Assembly (NCBI GenBank): GCA_021813445.1
Contig: JAKAKP010000130.1
Location: 1 to 52,347, forward strand
Length of the DNA: 52,347 nt
Source of the DNA: Deltaproteobacteria bacterium
GTDB lineage: Bacteria; Desulfobacterota; Desulfobaccia; Desulfobaccales; 0-14-0-80-60-11
Direction of reading: 5' to 3'
Numbering within the stretch: position 1 is the stretch's first letter; each line of letters opens with the position of its first letter. The notes below the pieces were generated by a model. That model searched no databases. It saw nothing but the letters and a program-made list of their open reading frames with translations, and was not told the DNA's origin. Positions 6,972-14,201 of the stretch are shown piece by piece. A program made the translations under genes and the position numbers.

Positions 6972-7943
6972 TCATTTAAGATAATGCTCAGTTATATCCC
7001 CCCTCACGTGACCCATCTCGTCAGAAACCTGGGACAACGACTCCAGATACGACTTGCCTTCCTGCTGGACCTCTTGGTGGCGGTCCTGGGCATAATTATA
7101 CCTGAACCCATGGCTGCCCTTGGTCTTCCCCTGTGGATTTTTATACTGCTCCCCTGCTCGTTCGCAAGCTGCTTTAATATCTGCCCTATAGGCGTTTTTG
7201 TCGGATTCGTTTTTGATGCCCCACTTCTGACCATGATGGAGTTTAGCTACCTCCTTTTTAATCTCCTGGTAGGTCTTCATCTCCACGCGAATTTCCCTGG
7301 GCTTACCGCCTTTGCCTTTTCGGATGGACAAGACCCCTTTTCCGTTCCTTATCCCTTTCAGGTCTTCCCGCCCGAACCTAACCTCGTGTACCCTAGCGCC
7401 TCCTTCACGCTGCACGGCCGCAATAGTGCGATACCGGTCGTCTTTTATGTTCTCGATTACCCTTTCCGGGTTCTTATAGGCCCGGGTGCCTTCGAATCGG
7501 GGTGCAGACTGATTTGCTATTCTGCGGATCTCCCTTAGCTCCTTGCTGAAATCGTAGGTTCGCCCGGTCCCTTTCTCCTGATTGTAATGATTCAATGCCT
7601 GCTCCAGCTTCTCATGGGCGGAGCAGTACTGGCGGAGGGTGGCGTTGGCGCAGCCGGCATCCAGCTTCGATTGCAGAAATCCTTTGATATGACTGACCTC
7701 AATTTTCTCCAGGTCCCGGATACCGTAGTTTTCTCTCGCATAAGCGAAGCTCTGTCGCCAAACGTCCTGGTAGGCGTCCTGGGTGCTATAACTAAAGACC
7801 CCAATATTTTTTCCGATTTCATGCCAGGTCCTGGCGCCGGCTTCCCTCGCAACCTCTTTCGCAGCGTGCTTGGATTGCCCGATATGATTCAATCCGGAGC
7901 GCTGCCACAAAAAGTTGACCTGGCCTTTGACGCTGCCGTGCAT
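6972..7943 (-). CDS. Tyrosine recombinase
   Basis: This 323-residue tyrosine recombinase appears complete. A helical N-terminal core-binding part (about residues 30-130) is followed by a catalytic domain with R in GGARVHEVRF (about 182), K in RKGKGGKPREI, the HGFR box and a final MGH...EHYLK with the nucleophilic tyrosine three residues from the end. That C-terminus is shorter than in most integrases. The start has a strong GGGAGG site. The promoter region upstream is repeat copy B, 30 bases from the start codon. This adjacency makes the repeat a candidate substrate or regulatory site for this enzyme. Confidence 0.8.
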   Translation of the reverse strand: MHGSVKGQVNFLWQRSGLNHIGQSKHAAKEVAREAGARTWHEIGKNIGVFSYSTQDAYQDVWRQSFAYARENYGIRDLEKIEVSHIKGFLQSKLDAGCANATLRQYCSAHEKLEQALNHYNQEKGTGRTYDFSKELREIRRIANQSAPRFEGTRAYKNPERVIENIKDDRYRTIAAVQREGGARVHEVRFGREDLKGIRNGKGVLSIRKGKGGKPREIRVEMKTYQEIKKEVAKLHHGQKWGIKNESDKNAYRADIKAACERAGEQYKNPQGKTKGSHGFRYNYAQDRHQEVQQEGKSYLESLSQVSDEMGHVRGDITEHYLK

Positions 7944-7973
7944 CCAGCCTCCCTTAATAATTTTTTCTAAGAT

Positions 7974-8057
7974 TGCGAAAAAAGCGAATTAAGCGAAAAA
8001 AGGCTCCAGTGCTGGGTTTGCGCTGCGAAATAAGTGCGAAGAAATGCGAAAAAAGGG
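7974..8057 (+). repeat. GCGAAAAAA-type repeat, copy B
   Basis: The first 45 bases match copy A almost exactly (units TGCGAAAAAA, GCGAATTAA, GCGAAAAAA, then GGCTCCAG). The second half has drifted slightly (GCGAAATAA, GCGAAGAAA, GCGAAAAAA). It is in the same orientation as copy A, 2.5 kb away, and sits between the recombinase start and the end of the NlpC/P60 gene. Confidence 0.85.
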
Positions 8058-8065
8058 TCCCCCCG

Positions 8066-8728
8066 TTACTGGTATTGAACCTCAAAGACCCGCTTGGCCA
8101 CCACGAAGGTGTCCTCGTAGTAGGGCTGACGTAAATTGGTGATGATCACGCCATACCGATGATTGGAGGCGTGGATCATCTTTCCTCCCCCTAGATAGAT
8201 GCCGGCATGGCCGATATGGTGGCCTCCCCTGCGGAAGAACAGCAGATCCCCAGGGAGCAGCTTGGAAAAGTCCATATCGCGGGTTACGACCTTCCCCACC
8301 TGGGCCTGCTCTGCGCTGGAGCGGGGCAGATCGATCTTGAAGCCCTTATAGATATACTGCACGAACCCGGAGCAATCCGTGGCCGAGCTGTTGGCCAGGG
8401 AGGCTCCCCGGCGGTAGCGGGCCCCGCAATAATGGTTCGCCTGGGCCAGGACCAGGTCGGGGAAAGCGAGTCCTTTACTGCCGCTTTCTCCCATGGGGCA
8501 GTAAATGGCGGGATTTTCAGAGCCCAGAAGCTGCAGCACGAAACAGCCGTCCCGCCGGGGAATTACCCGCACCAGGAGGGCGCTTTTCTGGGATCTTTCG
8601 GGCCTTTTCCTCTTGGTTTTAACGGAGCTGCTTTTCTTAATGCCCTTGATAGGCACTGATTGAGCCGCCCCGGGGGATAAGACCAGGGCCAACGAGATCA
8701 CTGCGCCAAGAATCATCCTACTCGCCAT
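8066..8728 (-). CDS. Secreted NlpC/P60 peptidoglycan hydrolase
   Basis: The 220-residue product starts with a signal peptide (about residues 1-24), followed by a basic linker rich in Lys and Arg and a C-terminal NlpC/P60 cysteine peptidase domain. The catalytic residues are visible: Cys in TDCSGFVQYIY, His in HIGHAGIYLG and a polar third site in MIHASNH. Enzymes of this family cut cell-wall peptides. In mobile elements they often open the wall for a transfer apparatus. AAGGAGGTGCTGG sets the start. A phage-type or housekeeping origin cannot be excluded. Confidence 0.85.
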   Translation of the reverse strand: MASRMILGAVISLALVLSPGAAQSVPIKGIKKSSSVKTKRKRPERSQKSALLVRVIPRRDGCFVLQLLGSENPAIYCPMGESGSKGLAFPDLVLAQANHYCGARYRRGASLANSSATDCSGFVQYIYKGFKIDLPRSSAEQAQVGKVVTRDMDFSKLLPGDLLFFRRGGHHIGHAGIYLGGGKMIHASNHRYGVIITNLRQPYYEDTFVVAKRVFEVQYQ

Positions 8729-8869
8729 CCAGCACCTCCTTGGTTAGGGTCCATCTTGAAGTGGAAATTTTCTCCCCTGCTTTCTCCTGGTCTTTTCGCC
8801 GTATTTTTTGCCCCGGCGTGTGGGTGAACATTTCTTAAGTTTTTTTGTTGCAAGCTTTTTTAACGTGGT

Positions 8870-9055
8870 GCGTATCCACGGCGCCTAAGCGCAAGATAGA
8901 GCTATGGTCCCGACGGCAAGTCTAAAGAGACGAGTCGGAGACACGATATGATAACTGACCAGCCCAAGTGGGCGGGCCAGATGAAACGGGAAGTTGAACT
9001 CCCTGGTCTGACCTAAACGGAGGGTCAGACCAGAGAGCGTTTATGATAACTGACG
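8870..9055. repeat. Hairpin-linker array, part 1
   Basis: This gap between genes holds successive short hairpins: CGTGG/CCACG, CCGAC...GTCGG with inner GTCT/AGAC, GCCC-AAGT-GGGC, and a perfect 11-pair stem CTGGTCTGACC/GGTCAGACCAG (9003-9033). They are separated by linkers ATGATAACTGA (8948-8958), ATGAAACGGGAAGTTGA (8981-8997) and again ATGATAACTGA (9043-9053). The same architecture fills the next two gaps. No coding potential is apparent. Confidence 0.75.
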
Positions 9056-9063
9056 CCGGCTAA

Positions 9064-9471
9064 CTACTCTGGGCGCCAGGTGACCCGGGAAAGCTCAAAC
9101 CGGCCGAACGGCGAATGCCGGTCGAAAAGCTGCCGGCGCCGCCACTCATCCTGATCCAGCGGAAAATCCAGCCGGTCAGTCGGCACGCCCCGGAGGCGCA
9201 AGAACTCTTCCGCCTCAGCCCGGGAAATCTTCCGAACCGCGAAGAATGGTTCGTAATCGATCAATGCCCAAATGTGCTGATAATACGTCGTTTGGGAGCG
9301 GAACAGCGCTTCGGTCGAAAAATCCGAGAATGGCCAGAAGCGAATCTTTACGCCTCGTGGATCCCAATGCGGATCCCTCCAAACCGGGATGCCGCGCCGG
9401 TAGAGCTGTTTGCGAGCGTAGTTGGCGGCCTCGGCTACCTCAAAGCTCACCCTTTTGGCAGATTTTGCCAT
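9064..9471 (-). CDS. Hypothetical protein inside the hairpin array
   Basis: This 135-residue soluble protein is unrecognised. It is rich in Arg, Trp and Phe (KIRFWPFSDFSTEALFRSQ, then EWRRRQLFDRHSPFGRFE), a composition compatible with nucleic-acid binding, although no known fold is obvious. It starts after GAGAGGAGATTTCAA, a clear ribosome site. Hairpin-linker arrays flank it on both sides, so it is the nearest candidate for a protein that recognises the hairpins. That idea is inference from position only. Confidence 0.6.
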   Translation of the reverse strand: MAKSAKRVSFEVAEAANYARKQLYRRGIPVWRDPHWDPRGVKIRFWPFSDFSTEALFRSQTTYYQHIWALIDYEPFFAVRKISRAEAEEFLRLRGVPTDRLDFPLDQDEWRRRQLFDRHSPFGRFELSRVTWRPE

Positions 9472-9486
9472 TTGAAATCTCCTCTC

Positions 9487-9636
9487 AAGAAGGAATGGGA
9501 TGCTGACCCAGAATGGGTCAGAAATGGAAGAACCTGACGGCCATGAAAAGCATGGCCGAGGGAATGGAATTTTCAGGCCCTCAAAGAAGTTGCAGGGCGG
9601 AAGTGGGATTACTGAGCGGCCGACACTATGGCCAGC
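9487..9636. repeat. Hairpin-linker array, part 2
   Basis: Four clear units occur in 150 bases. Linkers are AAGGAATGGGATGCTGA (9490-9506), GAAATGGAAGAACCTGA (9521-9537), AGGGAATGGAATTTTCA (9559-9575) and CGGAAGTGGGATTACTGA (9598-9615). Between them lie perfect hairpins CTGACCC/GGGTCAG, CGGCCATG/CATGGCCG, GCCCT/AGGGC and GAGC-GGCC/GGCC-GCTC. Hairpin sequences differ while linkers are conserved, the opposite of a simple tandem duplication. Confidence 0.8.
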
Positions 9637-10344
9637 TCAGATAGAATGATGGCCTGAGTCCTCAAAATACTGATCCCAGACCAGATAATACGATGCTATG
9701 CTCCCGATCCCGATAATTACCCAGGGAGTAATAATCCCCCAGCATATGCTCAGCAACGGCAGCAAAAACTTCACCAAATTGGAAATATAATATATTCCCA
9801 GAAAAGTCGCGATGCCGGCGAGAAGGTAGCATAGCTTCATGGGATTTTCAATTATAATATCCATTATGGAATCCATTAAGGATATCATCAGAGGAGTAAA
9901 AAAAAACACCCCTACTATCACGAGCAGACTGGCATATGGCGCCCAAGAGAAGATAGTTTCAGCGCATTTTGTGATAGTTTCGGTGTTTCCAGTGATAGTT
10001 TCAGTGATAGCTAAGCAGATATCCCCCAGCGCTACGAAATCACCGGTAATAAGATGTATGCCGGGAGATATCGCGGCTGCGGCATAAGAGCCTATCACAA
10101 CCATGGCAAATGCAAAGCACCTTTTAATGTGCGGTTGCACATTTGAGAATGCGTAACTAACAACGTCACGCAGTAAAACTGCAATAGGGCTTGCCAAAGT
10201 GATTACAGCAAAGGTCAAGACGCTCTGTGGAAATCCGCCGATCAAACTACCCAAATAAAGCAGAATGAAAAAAGAACCGATGTCCATCAAAAGTTCTTTC
10301 CAAATTTCATCCCATGTGAAAAAGGATTTGGCAATAGCCTTCAT
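9637..10344 (-). CDS. Multi-pass membrane protein inside the hairpin array
   Basis: This protein of about 235 residues has five or six predicted membrane segments, such as SFFILLYLGSLIGGF, LLVIVGVFFFTPLMISLM and ICWGIITPWVIIGIGSI. I do not recognise a family. The start at 10344 is chosen for the strong AAGGAGG upstream; part of that ribosome site can pair with CCTC in a small stem (10354-10366). Hairpin-linker arrays lie directly downstream and upstream. A pore-like or holin-like effector is possible but nothing in the sequence proves it. Confidence 0.6.
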   Translation of the reverse strand: MKAIAKSFFTWDEIWKELLMDIGSFFILLYLGSLIGGFPQSVLTFAVITLASPIAVLLRDVVSYAFSNVQPHIKRCFAFAMVVIGSYAAAAISPGIHLITGDFVALGDICLAITETITGNTETITKCAETIFSWAPYASLLVIVGVFFFTPLMISLMDSIMDIIIENPMKLCYLLAGIATFLGIYYISNLVKFLLPLLSICWGIITPWVIIGIGSIASYYLVWDQYFEDSGHHSI

Positions 10345-10359
10345 AACGATATTCCTCCT

Positions 10360-10740
10360 TATGAGGTGAATTGAGATTATCTGACCAAAAAGGCCAGGGG
10401 AAATGGGAGTTGTCCGGCAGCTTAAAAGGCGATCCGGAAGTGGGATAACTGACACGGACCTGAAACAATGGCCGGATCAGGGAAATGGGAAATATCTGAA
10501 GGCCGGAACTAAGGCCTATACAGAGGAAGTGGAATTTTCTGCCTTACAACACAGTCAAGACAGGGAAATGAGAAGGGAAAAGTGAAAAGGTATTCTACCG
10601 GTGGCAGAATGTGTGAAAAGCTGACTCCCTGAAACCGAAGCCAGAAGTGAGAAGCTTACCTTCTCAAGCTCGCTAAGTAGCGGGCAGGAAAAGTAAAGAT
10701 AAGAAAAAAAACTCTGAAAACTGGCAAAGCCAGATTAATA
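10360..10740. repeat. Hairpin-linker array, part 3
   Basis: This 380-base gap has no supported gene and continues the array. Linkers include GATTATCTGA (10375-10384), GGGGAAATGGGAGTTGTC (10397-10414), CGGAAGTGGGATAACTGA (10435-10452), AGGGAAATGGGAAATATCTG (10479-10498) and GAGGAAGTGGAATTTTCTG (10523-10541). Hairpins include CTGA..CGG.CC/GG.CCG..TCAG, AGGCC/GGCCT, ATTCT-A-CC/GG-C-AGAAT and CTGGC/GCCAG. Units become less regular to the right, toward the VapBC genes. Confidence 0.75.
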
Positions 10741-10782
10741 CCAATACAGTAAAATTCAGGATAATTTCAGCACAACAAAAAG

Positions 10783-11145
10783 TCAAGAAGAAAGTGCCAA
10801 TTCCAACTTTATCGCCGCCTCATTTAGCCTCTTGTCCAGGGTCCAGAGGGGCAATTTGGTCAAGAGAGCCGAAGCCAGCAAATGCATATCAATGTACCCC
10901 AGCCCCTTTCCCATGAGACTAAAATTTTCGATAAACCGCATCACTTCTTCATGTGCCGCCGTGATTGCCTGCGGCAGGGCCTGGAGATTAATTAAGATTT
11001 CAGACCGGTTCTGGAGATTGCCACACGCAAGCTCACCGATGATGAAGGGATGGCACACGACCCTTCCTTCATTCAGCAGCGCCTCCAGCCCAATGGTTCC
11101 ATGACGCAGATGGGCCACCCAAACCGACGTGTCAACCAGGATCAC
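10783..11145 (-). CDS. vapC: VapC toxin (PIN-domain RNase)
   Basis: This 120-residue PIN-domain protein has all four expected acidic residues: D5 in VDTSVW, E in IIGELACG, D in GYIDMHLLASA and D in LWTLDKRLN. VapC toxins are magnesium-dependent RNases that often cut tRNA or rRNA. It starts at a GTG one base after the vapB stop (TAAAGTG), so the two are coupled. Length and motifs suggest an intact toxin. Confidence 0.92.
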   Translation of the reverse strand: MILVDTSVWVAHLRHGTIGLEALLNEGRVVCHPFIIGELACGNLQNRSEILINLQALPQAITAAHEEVMRFIENFSLMGKGLGYIDMHLLASALLTKLPLWTLDKRLNEAAIKLELALSS

Positions 11146-11146
11146 T

Positions 11147-11344
11147 TTAGTTCTCTTCCATCCGTCGGCGGGGGATCATCTCCAAATTCTTTTCGGTTCC
11201 CCCTAAGGCAGCAAGTCTTTGGGCACTTTCCCTGGCTATCAGAGCTTCCAGGCCAAGCTTGACAAGCGCGGTTTTCTCCTTAATGCCGGTCAACTCCGCT
11301 GCCCTGGCCAGCAATTCATCTTCTATGTTCAACGTTGTTCTCAT
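11147..11344 (-). CDS. vapB: VapB antitoxin
   Basis: This 65-residue protein begins MRTTLNIEDELLARAAELTG, the ribbon-helix-helix typical of VapB antitoxins paired with PIN toxins, and ends with RLAALGG and a basic tail. It binds VapC and represses the operon. The start at 11344 has GGGGGGAAAATTC upstream; longer frames would run into the operator. Repeated ATGCAT sites upstream are likely its binding sites. Confidence 0.9.
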   Translation of the reverse strand: MRTTLNIEDELLARAAELTGIKEKTALVKLGLEALIARESAQRLAALGGTEKNLEMIPRRRMEEN

Positions 11345-11358
11345 GAATTTTCCCCCCA

Positions 11359-11404
11359 ATGGATATGCATTATTATATGTATTAATATGCATTATATGAT
11401 GCAT
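11359..11404 (-). promoter_or_regulatory. vapBC operator with ATGCAT repeats
   Basis: Three ATGCAT copies (11365-11370, 11387-11392, 11399-11404) lie in an AT-rich near-palindrome just upstream of vapB, and the last two form ATGCAT-TATATG-ATGCAT. This is a plausible autoregulatory site for a ribbon-helix-helix antitoxin. Confidence 0.5.
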
Positions 11405-11512
11405 TTGTCAAGGGGGTATTTGAATCCAGAGGCTAATCGTATTCTTGGTCTTTCTTGATTTTCCCTTTTATTTACATTAGCATAGGGTAATATATTTCAA
11501 CGGAGGCATGAC

Positions 11513-11806
11513 ATGACGGTTAATGAAGAAGTCACGGCCGCTTTTCAAAAGCTGTTGCTTCCGGAGTTATCGTTGCTCAAGCAAGAATTTGCGAAAATCA
11601 ATATGCCTTCGAGTTTGCCCTCATCAGATTTTAACTATCTGAATGCCAGAGTGATGAACGAAAGACAACGTATTGACCGGCTTTATGAAGTTGTTGCTTT
11701 TCGTGATGAGCTTAAGCAAATTCGCGCTGATTATCAGCGATTAATCACCAGGATAAGCCTCCTGGAGCAGGAAATCGCAGAGCTGAAAAAGAAGGCGGGG
11801 TCCTGA
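11513..11806 (+). CDS. Coiled-coil protein paired with an orphan MazE
   Basis: The 97-residue product starts at an ATG following CGGAGG and is almost entirely helical, ending in a heptad-rich coiled coil (RISLLEQEIAELKKKAG). Its first 25 residues resemble those of the gene at 5829-6188, sharing EEV-AA---LL-PEL. It ends 7 bases before the MazE-like gene, so both are probably one transcript. The family is unknown to me. It replaces the MazF toxin expected at such a locus only by position, not by similarity. Confidence 0.65.
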   Translation: MTVNEEVTAAFQKLLLPELSLLKQEFAKINMPSSLPSSDFNYLNARVMNERQRIDRLYEVVAFRDELKQIRADYQRLITRISLLEQEIAELKKKAGS

Positions 11807-11813
11807 ACCCGTC

Positions 11814-12056
11814 ATGGCTGCCATTAAAAAATGGGGTAACAGCCTGGCAGTCCGTATCCCTGCACAAATCGCCCGACAATTAAATCTTACAGAAAATACC
11901 CTCGTTAATTTTGCCGTGGTGGATGGTTGCCTGGTAATCAGAAGGGTTGCACCACAGAGGACATATTCTTTAGATCAATTGGTCAGCCAGGTCACTGAAG
12001 GAAATATTCACGGCGAGGACGACACAGGTCCTGACATCGGCCAGGAAATTTGGTGA
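11814..12056 (+). CDS. MazE/AbrB-family antitoxin, partner missing
   Basis: This 80-residue protein starts KKWGNSLAVRIPAQIARQL, the swapped-hairpin AbrB/MazE DNA-binding fold, followed by LVIRRVAP and an acidic tail that would normally bind MazF. No MazF-like gene follows: the next 260 bases are noncoding. It therefore looks like an orphan antitoxin or a free-standing regulator coupled to the coiled-coil protein before it. Confidence 0.8.
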   Translation: MAAIKKWGNSLAVRIPAQIARQLNLTENTLVNFAVVDGCLVIRRVAPQRTYSLDQLVSQVTEGNIHGEDDTGPDIGQEIW

Positions 12057-12092
12057 GCCCCGTAGATCCCGGAACTGAAGGGTGTCATTCTG

Positions 12093-12164
12093 CCAATAGG
12101 TAGGCCAATAGATAATCCAATAGGTATTTCAATGGATGAATGAATCGGTGAGTGAATCGGTGAG
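12093..12164. repeat. Six tandem 12-base repeats
   Basis: Six consecutive 12-base units run without gaps: CCAATAGGTAGG, CCAATAGATAAT, CCAATAGGTATT, TCAATGGATGAA, then TGAATCGGTGAG twice. They lie in the noncoding gap between the MazE-like gene and the lipoprotein gene. In-frame stops in the repeats argue against coding. They may be iterons or a variable-number repeat. Confidence 0.8.
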
Positions 12165-12316
12165 CCAGTCCACATTCTTGTCCGTAGGCGGGAAGAAAAT
12201 AAATCTCTTTATCCAGCAAGTTAGATGACAAATTTTGGGAAATTGGTGGTATGCTGCTTCCCGCAGAACAATTCGGCTAAAGCAAAACGAAATCTGGCCT
12301 ATCGGGAGGGAATGTT

Positions 12317-13000
12317 ATGATAATGATGGTTTTCGCCCTGGCTCTTTCATTTTGTCTCTGCTCCTGTGGCACTGTGAACAACATGTTAGCCGAAAAGACG
12401 AAGACGATTGAATACTACCGTATCTTTGACATCAAGACTTCCGCCAGCAAAGAGGCGGTGATAAAGGCTGCAAGCGACGGGCTGGGCAGGAATGTCAATA
12501 AAACCCAAGAGGCGACGCCTGTCCCTGCCACCGGAGAGATACCAGATAAACCAGGCCGGTTCACTCTGGTGAATCCTTTGCAAGGCTCGAAACTGGCCGC
12601 CTTAGCCAGCGCCGGAGGATCAATCGGTCTCCGGGTGGCCACCTGCGAAGGCGCCGTCTGGTCAGCAACAGCCCTCCGCGATGTTGAAAGAAGCCGCGTT
12701 TCTTTGACCGCATGCCTTTATCAGTACACCAAAGGTTATCATCTCGATCTCTATGCCGTATTTACCAAGCATGAAGGCGGGGCCAACATATCAAAACGGC
12801 TGGGAGAGGCAATGGCCTATGCCGCCGTGGGCACGCCCGAACAATGGACGGAAAAGACGATGCTGGATGTCGTCCGGAGCATCAAAGAGGCTACTGGAGC
12901 ACGGGTCACCTTCGTAGAAGGGCAGCCGGCTTTTGGAGGGCTTCCGCACATTGATGATATGGCTGGTAAATATGGAGAGCCAGCTAAAGGAGCAAATTGA
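12317..13000 (+). CDS. Predicted lipoprotein
   Basis: This 227-residue protein has a short hydrophobic leader and a lipobox around LCSCG (residues about 14-18), so it should be lipid-anchored. The mature part carries YYRIFDIKTSASKEAVIKAAS and a mixed alpha/beta region without a motif I recognise. Start is ATG 12317 after GGGAGGGA. It stands alone between the 12-base repeats and the convergent HigBA locus. Its function is unknown. Confidence 0.7.
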   Translation: MIMMVFALALSFCLCSCGTVNNMLAEKTKTIEYYRIFDIKTSASKEAVIKAASDGLGRNVNKTQEATPVPATGEIPDKPGRFTLVNPLQGSKLAALASAGGSIGLRVATCEGAVWSATALRDVERSRVSLTACLYQYTKGYHLDLYAVFTKHEGGANISKRLGEAMAYAAVGTPEQWTEKTMLDVVRSIKEATGARVTFVEGQPAFGGLPHIDDMAGKYGEPAKGAN

Positions 13001-13111
13001 ACAGCAAAATTGAATGCCGCTTGATCTGGAGGCCGATATGATAGTCGATCTGCCGGTCAGCAACGAAGCTTGATTCTTGGTTTCCGGCCTTGGCTTGCGG
13101 CATGAGGTCGA

Positions 13112-13420
13112 TCAAGCTTCAAGTTTTTTCGGCGTCAGTTTGTACCCCATGGCGTGCATGATGGCATTTATGCTGGCAAATTCAGGGTTTCCTTCCTCGG
13201 AAAGTGCTTTTTGAATGCCCTTGCGGCTCATGCCCGTTTCTTCGGCCAGCTTGGTCAAGCCTTTAACCCGGCCAAGAACCCGCAGGGAAGAAAGCAACGC
13301 CTTTATATCGCCGTCCTTTGCGTATTCCTCAAAAAGGATTGTGATGTAATCATCAATTTCCTCAGGATGGTCGCGGAGGTAGGATTCCTCAACATCAGTG
13401 AAGGTTCTATAGGTTCTCAT
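13112..13420 (-). CDS. HigA-like antitoxin (addiction module antidote)
   Basis: This 102-residue protein carries a C-terminal helix-turn-helix (LTKLAEETGMSRKGIQKALS and ASINAIMHAMGYKLTP) typical of the 'probable addiction module antidote' family. It follows, and overlaps by 14 bases, the toxin gene at 13407-13751, the toxin-first order usual for HigBA. It should neutralise that toxin and repress the pair. Confidence 0.85.
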   Translation of the reverse strand: MRTYRTFTDVEESYLRDHPEEIDDYITILFEEYAKDGDIKALLSSLRVLGRVKGLTKLAEETGMSRKGIQKALSEEGNPEFASINAIMHAMGYKLTPKKLEA

Positions 13421-13751
13421 GGCTTAAATACTCCTTCCAGTAGGCTTTGGCCTCTCTGATATCTTGGCCTTGGCTTCCTTTGTCGCCGCCGCATAGCAGG
13501 ACGACAACGTTGTGTTCATCCTCTCCGAAATAAACCCGATAACCGGGGCCAAAAAACATTCTCAACTCGCTCACCCCGTCCCCGATAGGCTCACAATCTC
13601 CATAGTTGCCTTGAGCCAGTCGAGCTACGCGGGCAAGTATGCGTTTGCGCCCCATGATGTCCCGCAAATTGTAGAGCCAATCCGTGAACGGCTCTTTTCC
13701 GTTCTCATCGGCATAGACGATAACGCTCTTGGGCTTTGCTTCCTTTGGCAT
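13407..13751 (-). CDS. HigB/RelE-type toxin (Gp49-like)
   Basis: This 114-residue protein matches the phage-derived Gp49-like/HigB toxins: EPFTDWLYNL, RILARVARLAQGNYGD, GVSELRMFFGPGYRVYFG and a C-terminal AKAYWKEYL. These are RelE-fold ribosome-dependent mRNases. The N-terminus has a few additional charged residues before the core. It overlaps the antitoxin start, so translation is coupled. Length and core appear intact. Confidence 0.85.
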   Translation of the reverse strand: MPKEAKPKSVIVYADENGKEPFTDWLYNLRDIMGRKRILARVARLAQGNYGDCEPIGDGVSELRMFFGPGYRVYFGEDEHNVVVLLCGGDKGSQGQDIREAKAYWKEYLSHENL

Positions 13752-14195
13752 TGGCCCTGCTCCTCATAATATACACCTGCGTACCATAGTTCGCAATAAA
13801 GAAAAAAGCAAGGGATTTTTCCCCTCAGCTAAAAAAAACCGGAGCGCCTGCAAGGGAGTCCCGACAGGCGTTGAGATTCTCGCGATAATTATGTTCGAAA
13901 ATATTTACAATAACTACCCCTTTTTGCCTAAGAAGCTGTTGCGCAGTTAAGTGTTCTTAATTTATAAGAAAATTACTTTGTTTTTTAACCCTTATTTATG
14001 TAGTTTATGTCTTTATATTATAGTGAACAATCATTTTATAAATATATTGACATACTGGCTCAATCCAATTAAAACCGCCAAAGGCGGTTTTAATTGGAGT
14101 TTGCTTTTTTTTAGCAACTTTTTTTTGTATTATTATATTAATCTAAAAAAAATTCAAAAAAAATCTTGACAACCAGTCGTAATCGTGGTAACGAT
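13752..14195. other. AT-rich noncoding region with hairpins
   Basis: About 440 bases separate the minus-strand accessory block from the rightward gene train. A CGCCTG...CAGGCG hairpin lies near 13847-13872, and 13930-14165 is strongly AT-rich. An inverted pair ATCGT-GGTA-ACGAT (14181-14194) precedes a TATAAT at 14195-14200. Short frames here are low-complexity and cross the strong terminator, so I call no gene. The region could hold the main promoter, or an origin, for the right half of the element. Confidence 0.5.
14065..14114 (+). terminator. Strong hairpin terminator
   Basis: A perfect 15-pair stem (arms 14065-14079 and 14083-14097, core AAAACCGCC-AAA-GGCGGTTTT) with a three-base loop is followed by a run of eight T and then another T run. 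It would work as an intrinsic terminator on the plus strand and insulates the downstream gene train. Confidence 0.85.
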
Positions 14196-14201
14196 ATAAT
14201 T

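Noticed and set aside
8940-9640. Hairpins considered as integron attC sites
   Set aside because: The paired RYYYAAC/GTTRRRY core sites are not present around the hairpins, and genes do not alternate with each hairpin.
9900-10060. Repeated ATAGTTTC/GTGATAG motifs inside the membrane protein gene as regulatory repeats
   Set aside because: They encode a Thr/Ile-rich stretch (ITETITGNTETITKC) of the protein, so they are explained by coding.
8870-10740. Hairpin array considered as a CRISPR array
   Set aside because: Conserved and variable parts have irregular lengths, the variable parts are self-complementary, and no cas genes are nearby.
13951-14169. Short AT-rich frame
   Set aside because: Low-complexity Phe/Ile/Tyr/Asn translation that spans a strong terminator hairpin; no ribosome site.
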